Notes: a model not told the origin generated them from the letters alone. Positions 10,443 through 21,117 are shown, counted from the first letter of the stretch. The stretch is 64,000 nt of DNA from Guptibacillus hwajinpoensis (GCF_005144865.1 NZ_SWFM01000003.1:578281-642280); one strand, 5' to 3'. Numbers and translations are program-made.

Positions 10443-10688
10443 GACGTAATCGCTCCACTCTCTTATATTCTCTATTAAAAGAGTTTACAGCAGGAAAGGC
10501 GCAGCTACGATTAGCTATCAGTTTATCAGTATCCACATGTAAACTCAAGCTGAAGCATGCCCCCCTCTTATTTTTATCATATCACCTGGACCGTTATTTT
10601 AATTAAATATCCGTTATCTCGTGAAGTACAAAGAAAAACTAAAAAAGACATCTATCAAGAAGATAAATGTCTTTGGATTGATATACTA

Positions 10689-10765
10689 TGGTGTCCCAGG
10701 AGAGATTCGAACTCCCGACCCACAGCTTAGAAGGCTGTTGCTCTATCCTGCTGAGCTACTGGGAC
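10689..10765 (-). tRNA. tRNA-Arg (anticodon TCT)
   Basis: A complete cloverleaf reads on the minus strand. The acceptor stem is GTCCCAG/CTGGGAC with discriminator A and an encoded CCA end (10689-10691). The anticodon arm is ACAGC-CTTCTAA-GCTGT, giving anticodon TCT for AGA codons, and the T arm has GTTCGAAT. An Arg tRNA near ysoA matches what I recall of this neighbourhood in B. subtilis. Confidence 0.95.
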
Positions 10766-10857
10766 AATACTAATGTAAAAGCTATGTATGTATTACTGCC
10801 GCGCAGCGACAAATATAAATATATCGAAAGGAACGGGCAAAGTCAATAGTTTTGCAA

Positions 10858-10886
10858 TCAAAAAAAACACAGCGTAGCTGTGTTTT
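10858..10886 (-). terminator. Terminator after ysnB
   Basis: Near-palindromic hairpin AAAAACACAGC-GTA-GCTGTGTTTTT (10862-10886), A-rich then T-rich, so it could work in both directions. Confidence 0.75.
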
Positions 10887-10896
10887 TCAAAAAACT

Positions 10897-11412
10897 TTAA
10901 GTTAAAGGGAAACTTCTAGATAGATCATTTACAAGAGTACCCTCTTCATCATGAAATGTAACCGTAACTTTGCTATCTGACCATTCTACAATGGCATATG
11001 TTTTAATTGCAGGTTGCCTTGGAAGTCTAACACTTCCTGGATTCAGAAAAAGAGTTCCATCTTCATAAACAGCAAGGGCTTCATGAGAATGACCAAAACA
11101 AACAAGATCTGCATTTGTTTCTTCAGCTTTATACGCAAGCTTCATTAGCGTCATCTTTACATTGTATAAGTGCCCGTGTGTAGTGAAGATTGTTTTACTA
11201 CCTATTGTTTCAGCAATTTCATTAGGATAGCGATTATCAAAATCGCAATTGCCTCTTACTCTAATTTGGAATGGAGTCATCTCTTCAGCATCATAATCAA
11301 ACTCGGAGTCTCCACAATGAACCATACATTGTACATCTCCTTGATGCCTTTCAACTAACTGATGAAGTTCTTCTGCTGAACTATGATTATCACTAACAAC
11401 AAGTACTTTCAA
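10897..11412 (-). CDS. ysnB: YfcE/MJ0936-type metallophosphoesterase
   Basis: A 171-residue calcineurin-like phosphoesterase. All the metal-binding motifs are visible: SDNHSS (about residues 7-12), HCGDSE (about 33-38), GNCD (about 54-57), THGH (about 78-81) and GHSH (about 103-106). Small proteins of this family are cytosolic phosphodiesterases or phosphatases; the substrate is not known. The start is TTG (11410-11412) behind a GGAG. It lies 19 nt downstream of rdgB in one transcript with rph-rdgB. Confidence 0.9.
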   Translation of the reverse strand: MKVLVVSDNHSSAEELHQLVERHQGDVQCMVHCGDSEFDYDAEEMTPFQIRVRGNCDFDNRYPNEIAETIGSKTIFTTHGHLYNVKMTLMKLAYKAEETNADLVCFGHSHEALAVYEDGTLFLNPGSVRLPRQPAIKTYAIVEWSDSKVTVTFHDEEGTLVNDLSRSFPLT

Positions 11413-11431
11413 TTCACTCCACTCCTTTCAT

Positions 11432-12025
11432 CTAAAATAATTCTTTGAAATTTTCTTCAAGACGATCAAGTGCTTTTCCACGGTGTGAGACAGCATTTTT
11501 CTCATCTGGAGATAATTCTGCCATAGTCTTACCATAAGAAGGGACATAGAAAATTGGATCATATCCAAAGCCGTTGATTCCTGAACGTTCAAATGCAATT
11601 GTTCCATTACATTTTCCTGAAAAAATTTCTGTCTTATTATCTGGAATAGCAACTGCTAAAACACACTGAAAGGAAGCTGTACGCTTCTCTTCTGGTATGT
11701 CCTTCATTTCATTTAATACTTTATCAATGTTTGCTTCATCATCTTTTTCTAGACCAGCGTACCTTGCTGAATAGACACCTGGATCTCCATCAAGAGCATC
11801 TACAACAAGTCCTGAATCATCTGCGATAACAGGTTGATTCGTTAAGCGCATAATCGCCTCAGCCTTTAAAACCGCATTCTCAGCAAAAGTGCTTCCGGTT
11901 TCTGCTACATCCGGTGCCTCTTCAAGATCCAATAAAGAAATAACAGTTAGGTTCTCTGATTCAAAACGACGCTTAAATTCTTTTACTTTTCCCTCGTTCT
12001 TTGTTGCAATCAGAAGTTTACGCAT
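11432..12025 (-). CDS. rdgB: XTP/dITP pyrophosphatase (HAM1/RdgB family)
   Basis: A 197-residue nucleotide-pool cleaner that hydrolyses dITP, XTP and other deaminated purine triphosphates to monophosphates. Motifs are [11 protein letters not shown] at the N terminus, [11 protein letters not shown] (catalytic Asp pair), GFGYDPIF and SHRGKAL near the C terminus. The ATG at 12023-12025 overlaps the end of rph by 8 nt. A longer in-frame extension reads back to 12067 but has no start with a ribosome site. It corresponds to ysnA of B. subtilis. Confidence 0.93.
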   Translation of the reverse strand: MRKLLIATKNEGKVKEFKRRFESENLTVISLLDLEEAPDVAETGSTFAENAVLKAEAIMRLTNQPVIADDSGLVVDALDGDPGVYSARYAGLEKDDEANIDKVLNEMKDIPEEKRTASFQCVLAVAIPDNKTEIFSGKCNGTIAFERSGINGFGYDPIFYVPSYGKTMAELSPDEKNAVSHRGKALDRLEENFKELF

Positions 12026-12776
12026 GATTAGAATGATCCCCCTTGATCTTGGAAGCAAATCCACCAATCACATCGGCTTGTTTCTCTATTAATTGTTCAA
12101 TACCTTCTTTTCCGAGAGCCAGCATATCATTCAGTTGGTTCATATTGAATGTAGCTTCTTCACCGGTACCTTGAAGTTCAACAAATTCTCCGCTTCCTGT
12201 CATCACAATGTTCATATCAACTTGAGCAGAAGAGTCCTCTTTGTAACATAAGTCAAGGATAGCCTCTCCACTTCCATTAATACCTACAGAGGTGGCAGCC
12301 AGGAAATCGGTCAACGGCATTTTTTTGAACTGCTTTCTTGCAAGACCTTTTTCAATAGCAATAGATAAGGCAACAAATGCTCCAGTTATTGAAGCAGTGC
12401 GTGTTCCACCATCTGCTTGAATTACATCGCAATCAATCCATACAGTTCGTTCGCCTAATGCCTCAAGGTCAACAACCGTCCGAAGTGCTCTTCCAATTAA
12501 ACGCTGAATTTCCATTGTTCGACCAGCAACTTTCCCTTTACTGGATTCACGAATATTACGTTGTTCCGTTGCTCTTGGAAGCATAGCGTATTCTGCCGCT
12601 ATCCATCCTTTCCCCTGTCCTCTCAAAAATGGAGGAACACGATCTTCAATAGATGCAGAGCATATCACCTTTGTATCACCCACTGATATTAATACGGAAC
12701 CTTCAGGGTGTTTAATATAATCTTTTTCAATATGTATCTCACGTAACTCATTAGGTTTACGGTCGTCAACTCTCAT
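12018..12776 (-). CDS. rph: Ribonuclease PH
   Basis: A 252-residue phosphorolytic 3'-5' exoribonuclease that trims tRNA precursors. It shows RNase PH hallmarks: [63 protein letters not shown] and TDFLAA. The start is ATG 12774-12776 with AGGAGG 6 nt upstream; the frame is open to 12815 but the extension lacks a ribosome site. First gene of rph-rdgB-ysnB. Confidence 0.96.
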   Translation of the reverse strand: MRVDDRKPNELREIHIEKDYIKHPEGSVLISVGDTKVICSASIEDRVPPFLRGQGKGWIAAEYAMLPRATEQRNIRESSKGKVAGRTMEIQRLIGRALRTVVDLEALGERTVWIDCDVIQADGGTRTASITGAFVALSIAIEKGLARKQFKKMPLTDFLAATSVGINGSGEAILDLCYKEDSSAQVDMNIVMTGSGEFVELQGTGEEATFNMNQLNDMLALGKEGIEQLIEKQADVIGGFASKIKGDHSNHA

Positions 12777-12861
12777 AATAGTCCTCCTGTTCACCATATC
12801 GTTCACAGGCTGCACTCATAGTTAGAAGGCTTTCACGAAGATTAAATATTCCATTCTAAAC

Positions 12862-12890
12862 AAAGAAAAGAGGCAGAACTCCTGCCTCTT
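12862..12890 (-). terminator. Terminator after gerM
   Basis: Stem AAGAGGCAG / CTGCCTCTT (12868-12890) with a five-base loop, followed on the minus strand by TTTCTTTG. Confidence 0.75.
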
Positions 12891-12909
12891 CATCCTATCA
12901 TATTCTTTT

Positions 12910-13998
12910 TTAAAAACCTACTTTGTTAACGTCTACAGGTCTAGTAACTGGCTCAGAAAGGCTTTTTCCTGATTCGTCTACTACTTCAGCATTACCATCT
13001 ACTGTAATGGCTACTTCTTCAACATTGGTTTGCTCTGTTAGTGAAAGAACGAGAGTATTTAAAAGTTCTTTCTCAAGCACTTTATCTTCTGCTCCAGTTA
13101 ATATCGCATCATTAAAATCTAACGTTAACAGCCCATCTTCCTCTTTAGCATTGAGTAGCTTCACATCTTTAGAAATTTGTGTGAAAAGCCCTGAATGAAC
13201 AGGTGGCCCTTCCATCAAACCTTTAAGTACACCTTTCACATCATTTGAGACGCCTTCCATACGCTTCGTAACAGGCACATAATAGGAGTAATCATCACTT
13301 TGTGCCATGAAGTATACTGTTATACCTTCACTATTTGAAACATCAACAACATTACCCATCTCATGGTTTATTCCATTCGCTCGGCTGAAGCTTTCGCCAA
13401 TTGGTGTACCGTTAACAGGCATTTCTGTTTGATCGTACCCATTTATTTGAATCTTTACTTTTTCTACACCTTCAAACTGCGTAAGCGTCCAAGTTACTGC
13501 TTCTAAGATTTGCTTCTCATTCTCAGCTGCATAGTCTTTAAACTCTTTAGAGAAGTCGACGACTAGAGTATGATCCATTTGATCAATTCCCTGTACAACT
13601 GTTCCAGCTGGCAAAACTGCTTTAAATCCATTAGGAAGCATTTCGGTAACCGGTCCATCCACAACCAGGTATTCAAGAGCCTGTTTCGCTGCACCTTCTA
13701 CTGCAGGTAATTGAACCGTTTGTGGAACGACCATTCCATTTGCATCAAGCAGATAAAGCTGTCGAGGTGTCATACCTGTTGTCGCATCAGTTGCTTGCTC
13801 TCCCTCAGCATCTTCTGCACCGCTCTCTTCTTTCACAGCACCAGTATCCTTATCATCAAGCTGCTTTCCTTCTTCAACATAGTCGACTTTAGGCGGATCA
13901 ATTTCTTTAAGCGTCTTTTCAAATCCAAATCCACATCCCGATATTGTTAATAAGAATGAAAGCAACATTATGATAAATCCAATCCCACGTAAACGCAT
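12910..13998 (-). CDS. gerM: Sporulation/germination lipoprotein GerM
   Basis: A 362-residue lipoprotein. The signal peptide starts MRLRGIGFII with lipobox TISGC (Cys at about residue 22). Two copies of the GerMN domain follow (about 100-220 and 240-350), each with the pattern of a short strand, a helix and VEEV/VEKV followed by I-x-V/I-N/D-G. In B. subtilis GerM is made under sigma-E and contributes to assembly of the channel between mother cell and forespore. The start is ATG 13996-13998 with GGAGGG 6 nt upstream. It stands upstream of rph as in B. subtilis. Confidence 0.92.
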   Translation of the reverse strand: MRLRGIGFIIMLLSFLLTISGCGFGFEKTLKEIDPPKVDYVEEGKQLDDKDTGAVKEESGAEDAEGEQATDATTGMTPRQLYLLDANGMVVPQTVQLPAVEGAAKQALEYLVVDGPVTEMLPNGFKAVLPAGTVVQGIDQMDHTLVVDFSKEFKDYAAENEKQILEAVTWTLTQFEGVEKVKIQINGYDQTEMPVNGTPIGESFSRANGINHEMGNVVDVSNSEGITVYFMAQSDDYSYYVPVTKRMEGVSNDVKGVLKGLMEGPPVHSGLFTQISKDVKLLNAKEEDGLLTLDFNDAILTGAEDKVLEKELLNTLVLSLTEQTNVEEVAITVDGNAEVVDESGKSLSEPVTRPVDVNKVGF

Positions 13999-14156
13999 AG
14001 CTATCCCTCCCCGGATGGTTTGTACTATCATTTATACGAGTTATATAAGAATTTATACCAGAGGAATGAGAATAACTTGGCTTACCATTAATTAAGCAGA
14101 AATCTTATTAAAATTAATGAGTGGTTTCCGCTCCAAGCAATTTAAATGAGCCTAAC

Positions 14157-14186
14157 AAAAAGCTCTAGTCCATGGACTAGAGCTTT
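14157..14186 (-). terminator. Terminator overlapping the murI stop codon
   Basis: Thirteen-bp perfect inverted repeat AAAGCTCTAGTCC / GGACTAGAGCTTT (14159-14186) with a two-base loop, followed by TTTTG on the minus strand. The murI TAG stop is part of the 5' arm. Confidence 0.75.
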
Positions 14187-14974
14187 ATTTGTTCAACCTT
14201 TAAAACTGGATAATCTAGCCAGTGGGTCGCGATTCTCGTGAAATTATCGATAGATCCAGTCGTTAAAAACGTATGGGAAGGCTTTTCATCACCAGTATAC
14301 AGAAGAGAGCTATATTCTAGGATTCCACTCACCTCATAGGCGGTTTCATCACCTGAACAGATAATAGACGTGCTTTCCCCCATGACGGATTGGATAACTG
14401 GTTCTAATAAAGGATAATGGGTGCACCCAAGTATGAGCGTATCAATGCCTTTATCAGCCAATGGAGCAAGAGTTGTTTTGACAGTTTCATATGTTTCTAC
14501 GCTGTCAAGATTTCCTGTTTCAACAAGTGGAACAAATGGTGGACAGGCTAAACTATCTACTCGAATATCATTATTAATGGCTTTAAGGGACTTCTCATAT
14601 GCACCACTCTTAATTGTTCCTGATGTTCCAATGACACCTATATATCGGTTTGTCGTTTCTTTTAAAGCGCTTCTTGCACCGGGATGTATGACACCTCGCA
14701 CAGGAATATCGAGCTTTTCTTGAATTTCATTCAAGACTACAGCAGTGGCCGTATTGCATGCAATAATTAACATTTTAATTTGGTATTGTTCTAGAAGGTA
14801 ATTCGTCATCTCCCATGTATACTGGCTAACTTCCGCAGATGATCTAGGTCCATAAGGACATCTCGCAGTATCACCAATGTATACTATTTCTTCTTTTGGA
14901 AGCTGTCGCATGATCTCTCTTGCTACAGTTAATCCACCAACACCTGAATCAATAACCCCTATTGGTTTCTTCAA
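14177..14974 (-). CDS. murI: Glutamate racemase
   Basis: A 265-residue cofactor-independent racemase making D-glutamate for peptidoglycan. Key motifs are [12 protein letters not shown] at the N terminus, CNTATA with the first catalytic Cys (about residue 73) and GCTHYPLL with the second (about residue 184). Length is typical. The start is TTG at 14972-14974, preceded by GAGAGG 9 nt upstream. It follows the MarR gene and precedes gerM, the order found in B. subtilis (racE). Confidence 0.96.
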   Translation of the reverse strand: MKKPIGVIDSGVGGLTVAREIMRQLPKEEIVYIGDTARCPYGPRSSAEVSQYTWEMTNYLLEQYQIKMLIIACNTATAVVLNEIQEKLDIPVRGVIHPGARSALKETTNRYIGVIGTSGTIKSGAYEKSLKAINNDIRVDSLACPPFVPLVETGNLDSVETYETVKTTLAPLADKGIDTLILGCTHYPLLEPVIQSVMGESTSIICSGDETAYEVSGILEYSSLLYTGDEKPSHTFLTTGSIDNFTRIATHWLDYPVLKVEQIKL

Positions 14975-15004
14975 AATATTTCGCCTCTCTAATTACCGGT
15001 CCAG

Positions 15005-15454
15005 TTAGTTCTTTTTCATCTCTTCATAAAGCAAGTGCAAACTCTCTTCAAGAGCCTTTACTTGATCACCTGAAAATTTCTTTGTGATCTTGTCCAAATA
15101 GACCTGTCTTTTGTGAATAACTTTCTTAATGATCTCATTTCCTTTATCTAATATATGAATTCGAACGACTCGTCTGTCGTTTGGGTCTTTCACTCTTTTA
15201 ACTAAATCTGTTTTTTCCATTCTGTCAACGAGATCGGTCGTTGTACTACATGCTAAATACATTTTATTAGAAAGCTCGCCAATGGTTAGATCACCATATT
15301 CTGAGAGCCATTGAAGAGCAAGGAATTGAGGAGGTGTAATTGAGAATTCACTCAGAAGTTCACGTCCATTCTGCTTAATAATACCTGCGACCATCCGTAG
15401 TGATTTCTCTATATCAACAATTGATGCTGGTTCTCTTGTCAATTCTTCAGGCAT
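15005..15454 (-). CDS. ysmB: MarR-family transcriptional regulator (YsmB-like)
   Basis: A 149-residue winged-helix regulator. The helix-turn-helix region reads LTIGELSNKMYLACSTTTDL (about residues 56-75), followed by the wing KRVKDPNDRRVVRIHILDKG, the classic MarR DRR signature. N- and C-terminal helices would form the dimer. It lies 30 nt upstream of murI on the same strand and corresponds to ysmB by position. Ligand and targets are unknown. The ATG has AGGGGGAG upstream. Confidence 0.88.
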   Translation of the reverse strand: MPEELTREPASIVDIEKSLRMVAGIIKQNGRELLSEFSITPPQFLALQWLSEYGDLTIGELSNKMYLACSTTTDLVDRMEKTDLVKRVKDPNDRRVVRIHILDKGNEIIKKVIHKRQVYLDKITKKFSGDQVKALEESLHLLYEEMKKN

Positions 15455-15587
15455 CTAGTCTCCCCCTTATTATGTCTTACTATCTATTTTGATTGTAAGT
15501 GAATCGAAATGCAAGAGTATGCACTTACCTAGAAAGATGTCAGATTCGGTACCTGTTACCTATTAGTAAACATATAAAGTAAAGTCT

Positions 15588-15718
15588 ATTTTCGTAGAAA
15601 TACCGCTATAAAAGTAGGGGTAATTTCCGTTCCAAAATGCTCGTTTTTGGCTGGACGGGACACCATCCGTCCAAATTAACTATGAAGTATGTTTTATACA
15701 GAAAACCTTAAAACTTTA
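15588..15718. repeat. Degenerate copy (R1) of the dispersed MITE-like element
   Basis: Begins TTTTCGTAG and ends near TATACAGAAAACCTTAAAAC. Between them are ATGCTCG and a six-bp inverted repeat GGACGG / CCGTCC, in the same order as the other copies at 27.0, 38.8 and 49.2 kb, with AACTATGAAGTATGTTTTATAC matching AGCTAAGTATAGTTCTTTATAC of the 49-kb copy. It is heavily diverged in the GC-rich core. The rest of 15455-15730 holds nothing else I recognise. Confidence 0.55.
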
Positions 15719-15730
15719 ACGCAGTTATCA

Positions 15731-15760
15731 AAAAAAAGAGCTATAGTTTCCTATAGCTCT
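15731..15760 (-). terminator. Terminator overlapping the ptsI stop codon
   Basis: Ten-bp perfect inverted repeat AGAGCTATAG / CTATAGCTCT (15737-15760) with loop TTTC, followed on the minus strand by seven T. The ptsI TAG lies in the 5' arm. Confidence 0.85.
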
Positions 15761-17478
15761 TCCGTTGCGAAATGTTCTGTTACATAAGCAATCACTTCTT
15801 CGTTCGTTGCGAGCGAAAGAATATGATCGATGTGAGAAGAGATTTCTTCTTTAGACAACTTTGTCATTTGGCTTCTTGCAGGTAGAATAGAAGTTGCACT
15901 CATACTGAACTCATCAAGTCCTAGTCCAAGTAGAATTGGAATGGCAATTTGATCGCCAGCCATTTCTCCACACATACCAGCCCATTTGCCTTCTTTATGA
16001 GCTGCGTCAATAACCATTTTCACAAGACGCAGAATCGCAGGGTTATACGGTTGATATAAGTATGAAACTTTTTGATTCATACGGTCAGCAGCCATTGTGT
16101 ATTGAATAAGGTCATTTGTGCCAACACTAAAGAAATCAACTTCTTTAGCAAAAACATCGGCCATTGCAGCCGTAGCTGGAATTTCAACCATCATTCCTAC
16201 TTCAATGTCTTCTGAAACTTTAATGCCTTCCCCTATTAGCTCTTCCTTAACAGAAAGTAGCATTTCTTTTGCCTGACGGAATTCTCCCACAGTCGCAATC
16301 ATAGGGAACATAACCTTCAAGTTACCATAGACACTTGCACGAAGTAGGGCACGTAACTGAGTACGGAAAATTTCCGTTTCTTCCAAACAAAGACGAATCG
16401 CTCTAAAACCTAGGAATGGATTCATTTCTTTTGGAAGATTTAAGTAAGGAAGTTCTTTATCTCCACCGATATCAAGTGTTCTGATAACTACCGGTTTACC
16501 GTCCATCTTCTCTAATACTTCTTTATATGAATTGAACTGTTCTTCTTCCGTAGGCAATTCATTTCTACCCATATAAAGGAATTCTGTACGGTAAAGTCCA
16601 ACACCTTCGCCACCATTCTCAAGCACACCTTTTACGTCTTCAGGAGTACCAATGTTTGCAGCAAGTTCAACGTGTTTCTCGTCTTTTGTAGTTGTTGGCT
16701 CATTAACAAGCTTCGCCCACTCTTGCTTTTTGGCTTCGAAGTTTTCCTTTTTCTTAGTGTATTGTGCGATTTCTTCTTCAGAAGGATCAACAATAACGTT
16801 ACCATCGATACCATCAATGATAATTACTTTCCCTTCAACATCTTCAGTAGTAATAGTCTTTGTTCCTACTACTGCAGGGATTTCCATAGAACGAGCCATG
16901 ATTGCAGAGTGAGACGTTCTGCCACCAATATCTGTTGCAAATCCTTTAACAAATTGCTTGTTCAGCTGAGCAGTATCAGAAGGTGTTAAGTCTTCTGCAA
17001 GCACGATTACTTCATCTGTAATCGCTCCTGGTGAAGTAAATGTCACGCCAAGTAAATGAGCTAAAACACGTTTGGAAACATCACGGATATCTGCCGCACG
17101 TTCCTTCATGTATTCATTATCCATATTTTCAAACATACTTATAAACATATTCGATACGTCGCTCATTGCGCTCTCAGCATTAACTTTTTCATTATTCACT
17201 TTATCTTTAACCGCATTTAACAACTCTGGATCAGATAAAACGAGAAGATGAGCAGCGAAAATCGCTGCTTTATCTTCTCCGAGCTGTTCATTGGCATGAT
17301 TCTTAATAACTTCAAGTTCACCTTTGGCAGTATTCACGGCCGCTTCAAAACGTTCGATTTCAGCACCAGCATCTGTAATTGTCTTTTGTTCAATTTCAAG
17401 TGCTGGATTTTCAAGAACGAATGCTTTAGCGATCGCAATTCCGGCAGAAGCGCCAATTCCAGTCAGTTGGTTAGACAT
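15751..17478 (-). CDS. ptsI: PTS enzyme I (phosphoenolpyruvate-protein phosphotransferase)
   Basis: A 575-residue general PTS enzyme that takes phosphate from PEP and passes it to HPr. The phosphorylated histidine is in [13 protein letters not shown] (His about 190). The C-terminal PEP-binding barrel shows [15 protein letters not shown] and a metal-binding MVEIPA. The active-site cysteine is in GMCGEMAGD near residue 500. Length is typical of Gram-positive enzyme I. It overlaps ptsH by one base (TAATG) and ends the ptsG-ptsH-ptsI transcript. Confidence 0.97.
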   Translation of the reverse strand: MSNQLTGIGASAGIAIAKAFVLENPALEIEQKTITDAGAEIERFEAAVNTAKGELEVIKNHANEQLGEDKAAIFAAHLLVLSDPELLNAVKDKVNNEKVNAESAMSDVSNMFISMFENMDNEYMKERAADIRDVSKRVLAHLLGVTFTSPGAITDEVIVLAEDLTPSDTAQLNKQFVKGFATDIGGRTSHSAIMARSMEIPAVVGTKTITTEDVEGKVIIIDGIDGNVIVDPSEEEIAQYTKKKENFEAKKQEWAKLVNEPTTTKDEKHVELAANIGTPEDVKGVLENGGEGVGLYRTEFLYMGRNELPTEEEQFNSYKEVLEKMDGKPVVIRTLDIGGDKELPYLNLPKEMNPFLGFRAIRLCLEETEIFRTQLRALLRASVYGNLKVMFPMIATVGEFRQAKEMLLSVKEELIGEGIKVSEDIEVGMMVEIPATAAMADVFAKEVDFFSVGTNDLIQYTMAADRMNQKVSYLYQPYNPAILRLVKMVIDAAHKEGKWAGMCGEMAGDQIAIPILLGLGLDEFSMSATSILPARSQMTKLSKEEISSHIDHILSLATNEEVIAYVTEHFATEEL

Positions 17479-17744
17479 TACTTGCCTAGACCTTCGTTTT
17501 CCATAACTTCAGTAAGTCCTGCAATCGCATCGTCAGCATCTGATCCTTCTGCTTTGATAGTGATTTCAGAGTTTTGTTGGATACCAAGGCTCATTACGCC
17601 CATGATTGATTTAAGGTTTACAGACTTGCCATTATAATCAAGAGTAACGTCAGAGCTGTATTGACCTGCTTTGTTTACTAGTGCTGTTGCTGGACGTGCA
17701 TGAATACCTGATTCGCTTGTTACTGTGAAATTTTTCTCTGCCAT
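17478..17744 (-). CDS. ptsH: HPr phosphocarrier protein
   Basis: An 88-residue HPr. His15, the site phosphorylated by enzyme I, is in GIHARPAT, and Ser46, the regulatory site used by HPr kinase for CcpA-dependent catabolite repression, is in [12 protein letters not shown]. It links sugar transport to carbon regulation; a CcpA-type cre site is visible elsewhere in this window, upstream of lcfA. It lies 30 nt after ptsG and is coupled to ptsI. Confidence 0.97.
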   Translation of the reverse strand: MAEKNFTVTSESGIHARPATALVNKAGQYSSDVTLDYNGKSVNLKSIMGVMSLGIQQNSEITIKAEGSDADDAIAGLTEVMENEGLGK

Positions 17745-17774
17745 TTTTAATTCCCTCTTTCAAATTTTATATTT

Positions 17775-19805
17775 TTATTTTGATATCGTAATAATATCTT
17801 TGTCTTCCCTAGAAACGTTACCTTCTTTAGCAAGATCAATTGTTTCTCCATCTTCAAGATTCGTGAAAACGATAGGGGTAATTGTTGATGTTGCATTTTC
17901 TTTAATAAATTCAAGATCAACTTTCATAAGCTTTTGTCCTTGCTTAATTTCATCGCCTTCACTAATGAACACCTCGAAGCCTTCACCTTTAAGGTTAACC
18001 GTGTCAATTCCAACATGTATTAGAATTTCACGACCGTTAACAGACTCGATACCAATTGCATGCTTAGTTGGGAACACATTCATTATTTTGCCATCAACCG
18101 GTGCGACAATCAAGCCATCTGTTGGCTCAATCGCAAAACCGTCTCCCATCATTTTACCAGAGAATACTTGGTCAGGCACTTCTGTAATCGGTAAAATTTT
18201 ACCTTCAATCGGAGCAATTAGGTGATCTTCGCCTCTTTGACCTTCTTCTGGCTTCTCTTCTTTTTGCTGATCCTGAAGAGGTTTTGGCGTTTTACCACTA
18301 ATGATATCTGCAATTTGTCCTTTCAAACCATCGGATTGTGTACCGAAAATAGCCTGAATGTTGTTACCAACTTCCATGACACCAGCTGCGCCTAGACGTT
18401 GCAAGCGTTTCTTATCTACTTCTCCCTTATCAGCTACAGATACACGCAGACGAGTAATACAAGCATCTAGATTCGTGATATTGCTTTCGCCACCAAGAGC
18501 CTGAAGTACGTTATAAGCTAAAGCAGTGTTTTCTTGACCATCATCAGCAATTTCATCTTCTTCGTCTTCTTCACGACCAGGGGTCATCAAGTTAAACTTA
18601 CGAATCGCAAATCTGAATCCGAAGTAATAAATGACAGCAAATGCTAATCCTACTGGAATCACAAGCCACCATGCTGTTCTTCCTTGAAGAACACCGAAGA
18701 GAAGGAAATCAATTACTCCACCGGAGAACGTCATACCAATTTTAACGTCTAGCAAAGCCATTGTCATAAATGAAAGACCTGCAAAGATCGCATGGATACC
18801 GAACAGTACCGGTGCTACGAATAGAAATGAAAATTCAATTGGTTCTGTAATACCTGTTAAGAAAGATGTAAGTGCAGCCGATCCCATAATACCCGCTACT
18901 ACTGCTTTTTTCTCAGGACGTGCTTCATGATAAATTGCAAGAGCAGCAGCTGGAAGTCCAAACATCATGAATGGGAATTTACCAGTCATGAAAGTACCTG
19001 CAGTAAGCTCTGCACCATCTTTTAATTGTTCAAAGAAAATCTTCTGATCTCCTCGAATAATATCACCAGCAGCATTTGTATATTGACCAAACTCAAACCA
19101 GAATGGTGAATAGAAGATGTGGTGAAGTCCAAATGGAATTAATGAACGTTCAATAACACCGAATACAAATGCAGCAAGAGCTGGGTTTGCATCAAGCATA
19201 TTATGTGAGAAAGCATTTAAGCCTGCTTGAACAGGTGGCCATACAAAGATCATGATTACACCTAGAATCAAAGCTGAAACCGCTGTCGCGATTGGCACAA
19301 AACGCTTCCCAGCAAAGAAACCAAGGTATTGAGGAAGTTGAATATTATAATACCGTTTATACATATAAGAGGCAAGAATACCGACTATAATTCCTCCGAA
19401 TACTCCTGTCTGAAGCGTAGGAATACCGAGTACATTTGCATATGATGCGCTTTCAGCTACTTGATCAGCAGATACTCCTTCAAGCACACCCATCGAAATG
19501 TTCATTACCAAGAATCCGACGATAGCAGCAAGTCCCGCAACACCGTCTCCGTCTGACAAACCAATTGCTACACCAACTGCGAATAATAGCGCAAGGTTAG
19601 CAAACACAATTCCTCCAGATTCTTCCATGACAGTAGCAAGAAGCTGGAACCATTCTGCTGACATGAATGGTAATTTTTCAAGCAAAGTTGGGTTTTGAAA
19701 AGCATTACCAAAACCTAGTAACAATCCAGCTGCTGGCAAAATCGCCACTGGAAGCATTAGTGCTTTACCAACTCTTTGTAAAACACCAAAAGCGTTTTTA
19801 AACAT
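17775..19805 (-). CDS. ptsG: Glucose-type PTS permease EIICBA
   Basis: A 676-residue fused transporter: membrane IIC domain (about 1-390, with [10 protein letters not shown] typical of glucose-family IIC), IIB domain with phosphorylated Cys in [14 protein letters not shown] (about 450-470), a Q/E/K-rich linker, and a C-terminal IIA domain with the active His in [16 protein letters not shown]. Domain order C-B-A is that of B. subtilis PtsG. It imports and phosphorylates a hexose, most likely glucose given the linked glcT and ptsHI. Control is by antitermination at the leader hairpin directly upstream. Confidence 0.94.
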   Translation of the reverse strand: MFKNAFGVLQRVGKALMLPVAILPAAGLLLGFGNAFQNPTLLEKLPFMSAEWFQLLATVMEESGGIVFANLALLFAVGVAIGLSDGDGVAGLAAIVGFLVMNISMGVLEGVSADQVAESASYANVLGIPTLQTGVFGGIIVGILASYMYKRYYNIQLPQYLGFFAGKRFVPIATAVSALILGVIMIFVWPPVQAGLNAFSHNMLDANPALAAFVFGVIERSLIPFGLHHIFYSPFWFEFGQYTNAAGDIIRGDQKIFFEQLKDGAELTAGTFMTGKFPFMMFGLPAAALAIYHEARPEKKAVVAGIMGSAALTSFLTGITEPIEFSFLFVAPVLFGIHAIFAGLSFMTMALLDVKIGMTFSGGVIDFLLFGVLQGRTAWWLVIPVGLAFAVIYYFGFRFAIRKFNLMTPGREEDEEDEIADDGQENTALAYNVLQALGGESNITNLDACITRLRVSVADKGEVDKKRLQRLGAAGVMEVGNNIQAIFGTQSDGLKGQIADIISGKTPKPLQDQQKEEKPEEGQRGEDHLIAPIEGKILPITEVPDQVFSGKMMGDGFAIEPTDGLIVAPVDGKIMNVFPTKHAIGIESVNGREILIHVGIDTVNLKGEGFEVFISEGDEIKQGQKLMKVDLEFIKENATSTITPIVFTNLEDGETIDLAKEGNVSREDKDIITISK

Positions 19806-19845
19806 GTTTTTTCCTCCTTTTATTTTCCCCCAAAATCATTCTCCA

Positions 19846-19934
19846 TATAAAAAGGCATGAGTGGACGGTATGACAATACAATCAGGATATACTATACCCC
19901 AATACAGAATTGTCATTCCGGTTTCACTCATGCC
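19846..19934 (-). promoter_or_regulatory. GlcT-type antiterminator (RAT) and overlapping terminator in the ptsG leader
   Basis: On the minus strand a long hairpin begins GGCATGAGTG and closes with CACTCATGCC followed by TTTTTA. The stem extends inward through ACGGTATGACAAT-like and ATTGTCAT-CCGGT arms. This is the arrangement of ptsG leaders in which the GlcT RNA-binding domain stabilises an alternative stem-loop and prevents termination in the presence of glucose. The binding mode is inferred from glcT being adjacent. Confidence 0.75.
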
Positions 19935-19965
19935 TGATCGTATCAGTAACACGTTACCGTTAATT

Positions 19966-19995
19966 ATTATATTAATTAGGAGAAAGCCTTTGCAA
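19966..19995 (-). promoter_or_regulatory. Likely ptsGHI promoter
   Basis: Minus-strand TTGCAA, 18-nt spacer, TATAAT. The -35 falls in the last codons of glcT, and the start of transcription would be about 25 nt before the antiterminator hairpin. Confidence 0.55.
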
Positions 19996-20811
19996 GTGCA
20001 TTGTTAAGTAAACTGCTTCTGCATCTGGAAACTTCGTCTGAAGCTCCTTTTGCATAATCTTAATCAACTTCCATGACAGATTATAGCACAGTGGATATTC
20101 TTCTTTCAAGACTTTTTCTAACCTTTCATGTGCCTCTACAGGTTGGTTGAGCTCACTTCTTTCGATTGCATGTCGTAAATGTCGGACAAGACGTAAATAA
20201 TCAATGCCAGTTCGGCTGACTTCAACCTTGAGAGACTCCTCGATAACAACTACAAGACCGTTAATCAATGCGGAATATTTACTAAGTTCAGTAATACTTC
20301 GATTCGTCACAGCGCTATGAATATGCAATGCTACAAAACCGATCTCTCCCTCAGGAAGTTCGACATCTAGTTTATGATTCAATAGTTGAATCACTTCTTC
20401 AGCAATGGTGTATTCTTTCGGATACATGGTCTGAGTTTCAATCAGAAATGGATTTTTTACTCCAAGCCCCTGTTGAATACGTTTAATAGCAAACGAGAGG
20501 TGATCCGTTAAAGCAATATGGATATGTTCATCAAAATCAGCGTCCAGCTTTTCGCTAATTAGATAGATCACTTCATTCATGACACCAATAAAGTACTCAG
20601 AAACATGCGGCACTAGAAGCTTGTACTGTTCTTGTTCAGACTTGTCTACAAGAACAAAATACTTATCTACCTTGGTATCATCCAATGTTTCGCCCTGCTT
20701 TTGATTGAAGCCTATGCCTTTCCCCGTGAGCACTACTTCATTATCTTGCTCTGTTAAAGCGATAACGACGTTATTATTTAGAATTTTTTTTATTTTAAAT
20801 GGACCATTCAT
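19972..20811 (-). CDS. glcT: BglG/SacY-family transcription antiterminator GlcT
   Basis: A 279-residue antiterminator. The N-terminal RNA-binding (CAT) domain covers about 1-60 (KIKKILNNNVVIAL, VLTGKGIGFNQKQGE, FVLV). Two PTS-regulation domains follow (PRD1 about 65-170 with DHLSFAIKR; PRD2 about 175-279 with LRLVRHLRHAIER and YLTMHLQRL), whose histidines are phosphorylated by the PTS. It acts on the ptsG leader immediately downstream. The start ATG has GAGGGG upstream. Confidence 0.93.
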   Translation of the reverse strand: MNGPFKIKKILNNNVVIALTEQDNEVVLTGKGIGFNQKQGETLDDTKVDKYFVLVDKSEQEQYKLLVPHVSEYFIGVMNEVIYLISEKLDADFDEHIHIALTDHLSFAIKRIQQGLGVKNPFLIETQTMYPKEYTIAEEVIQLLNHKLDVELPEGEIGFVALHIHSAVTNRSITELSKYSALINGLVVVIEESLKVEVSRTGIDYLRLVRHLRHAIERSELNQPVEAHERLEKVLKEEYPLCYNLSWKLIKIMQKELQTKFPDAEAVYLTMHLQRLSPN

Positions 20812-20862
20812 TTACAAGTTCCCCTCATTAAACCGGTTTCATTTATGATTACGAACGTATTA

Positions 20863-20891
20863 ATCATAGTAAATTAAAAATGGAACGTCAA
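20863..20891 (-). promoter_or_regulatory. Likely glcT promoter
   Basis: Minus-strand TTGACG, 17-nt spacer, TATGAT. This is a strong sigma-A-type match about 50 nt upstream of the glcT start. The remainder, up to 21117, is AT-rich with no other signal seen. Confidence 0.6.
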
Positions 20892-21117
20892 TTAGAAAAG
20901 GTTCCACCTGTATGGAAAACAACAGATTTAAAGTTTTTATTTTCCAAAAATTTTATATTCCGATCATTCAAAACGTTGATTATATGGAAAATAGTTTACC
21001 TTAGTTTACTATCAACTTGGAAATTAAGATAGGTAAATAAGTTAATTATTTCACCATACAAAGCGGGTAGGAGCGCAAATCAACCGCTTATTAGCAACAA
21101 AATATACGAAAAGAGCC

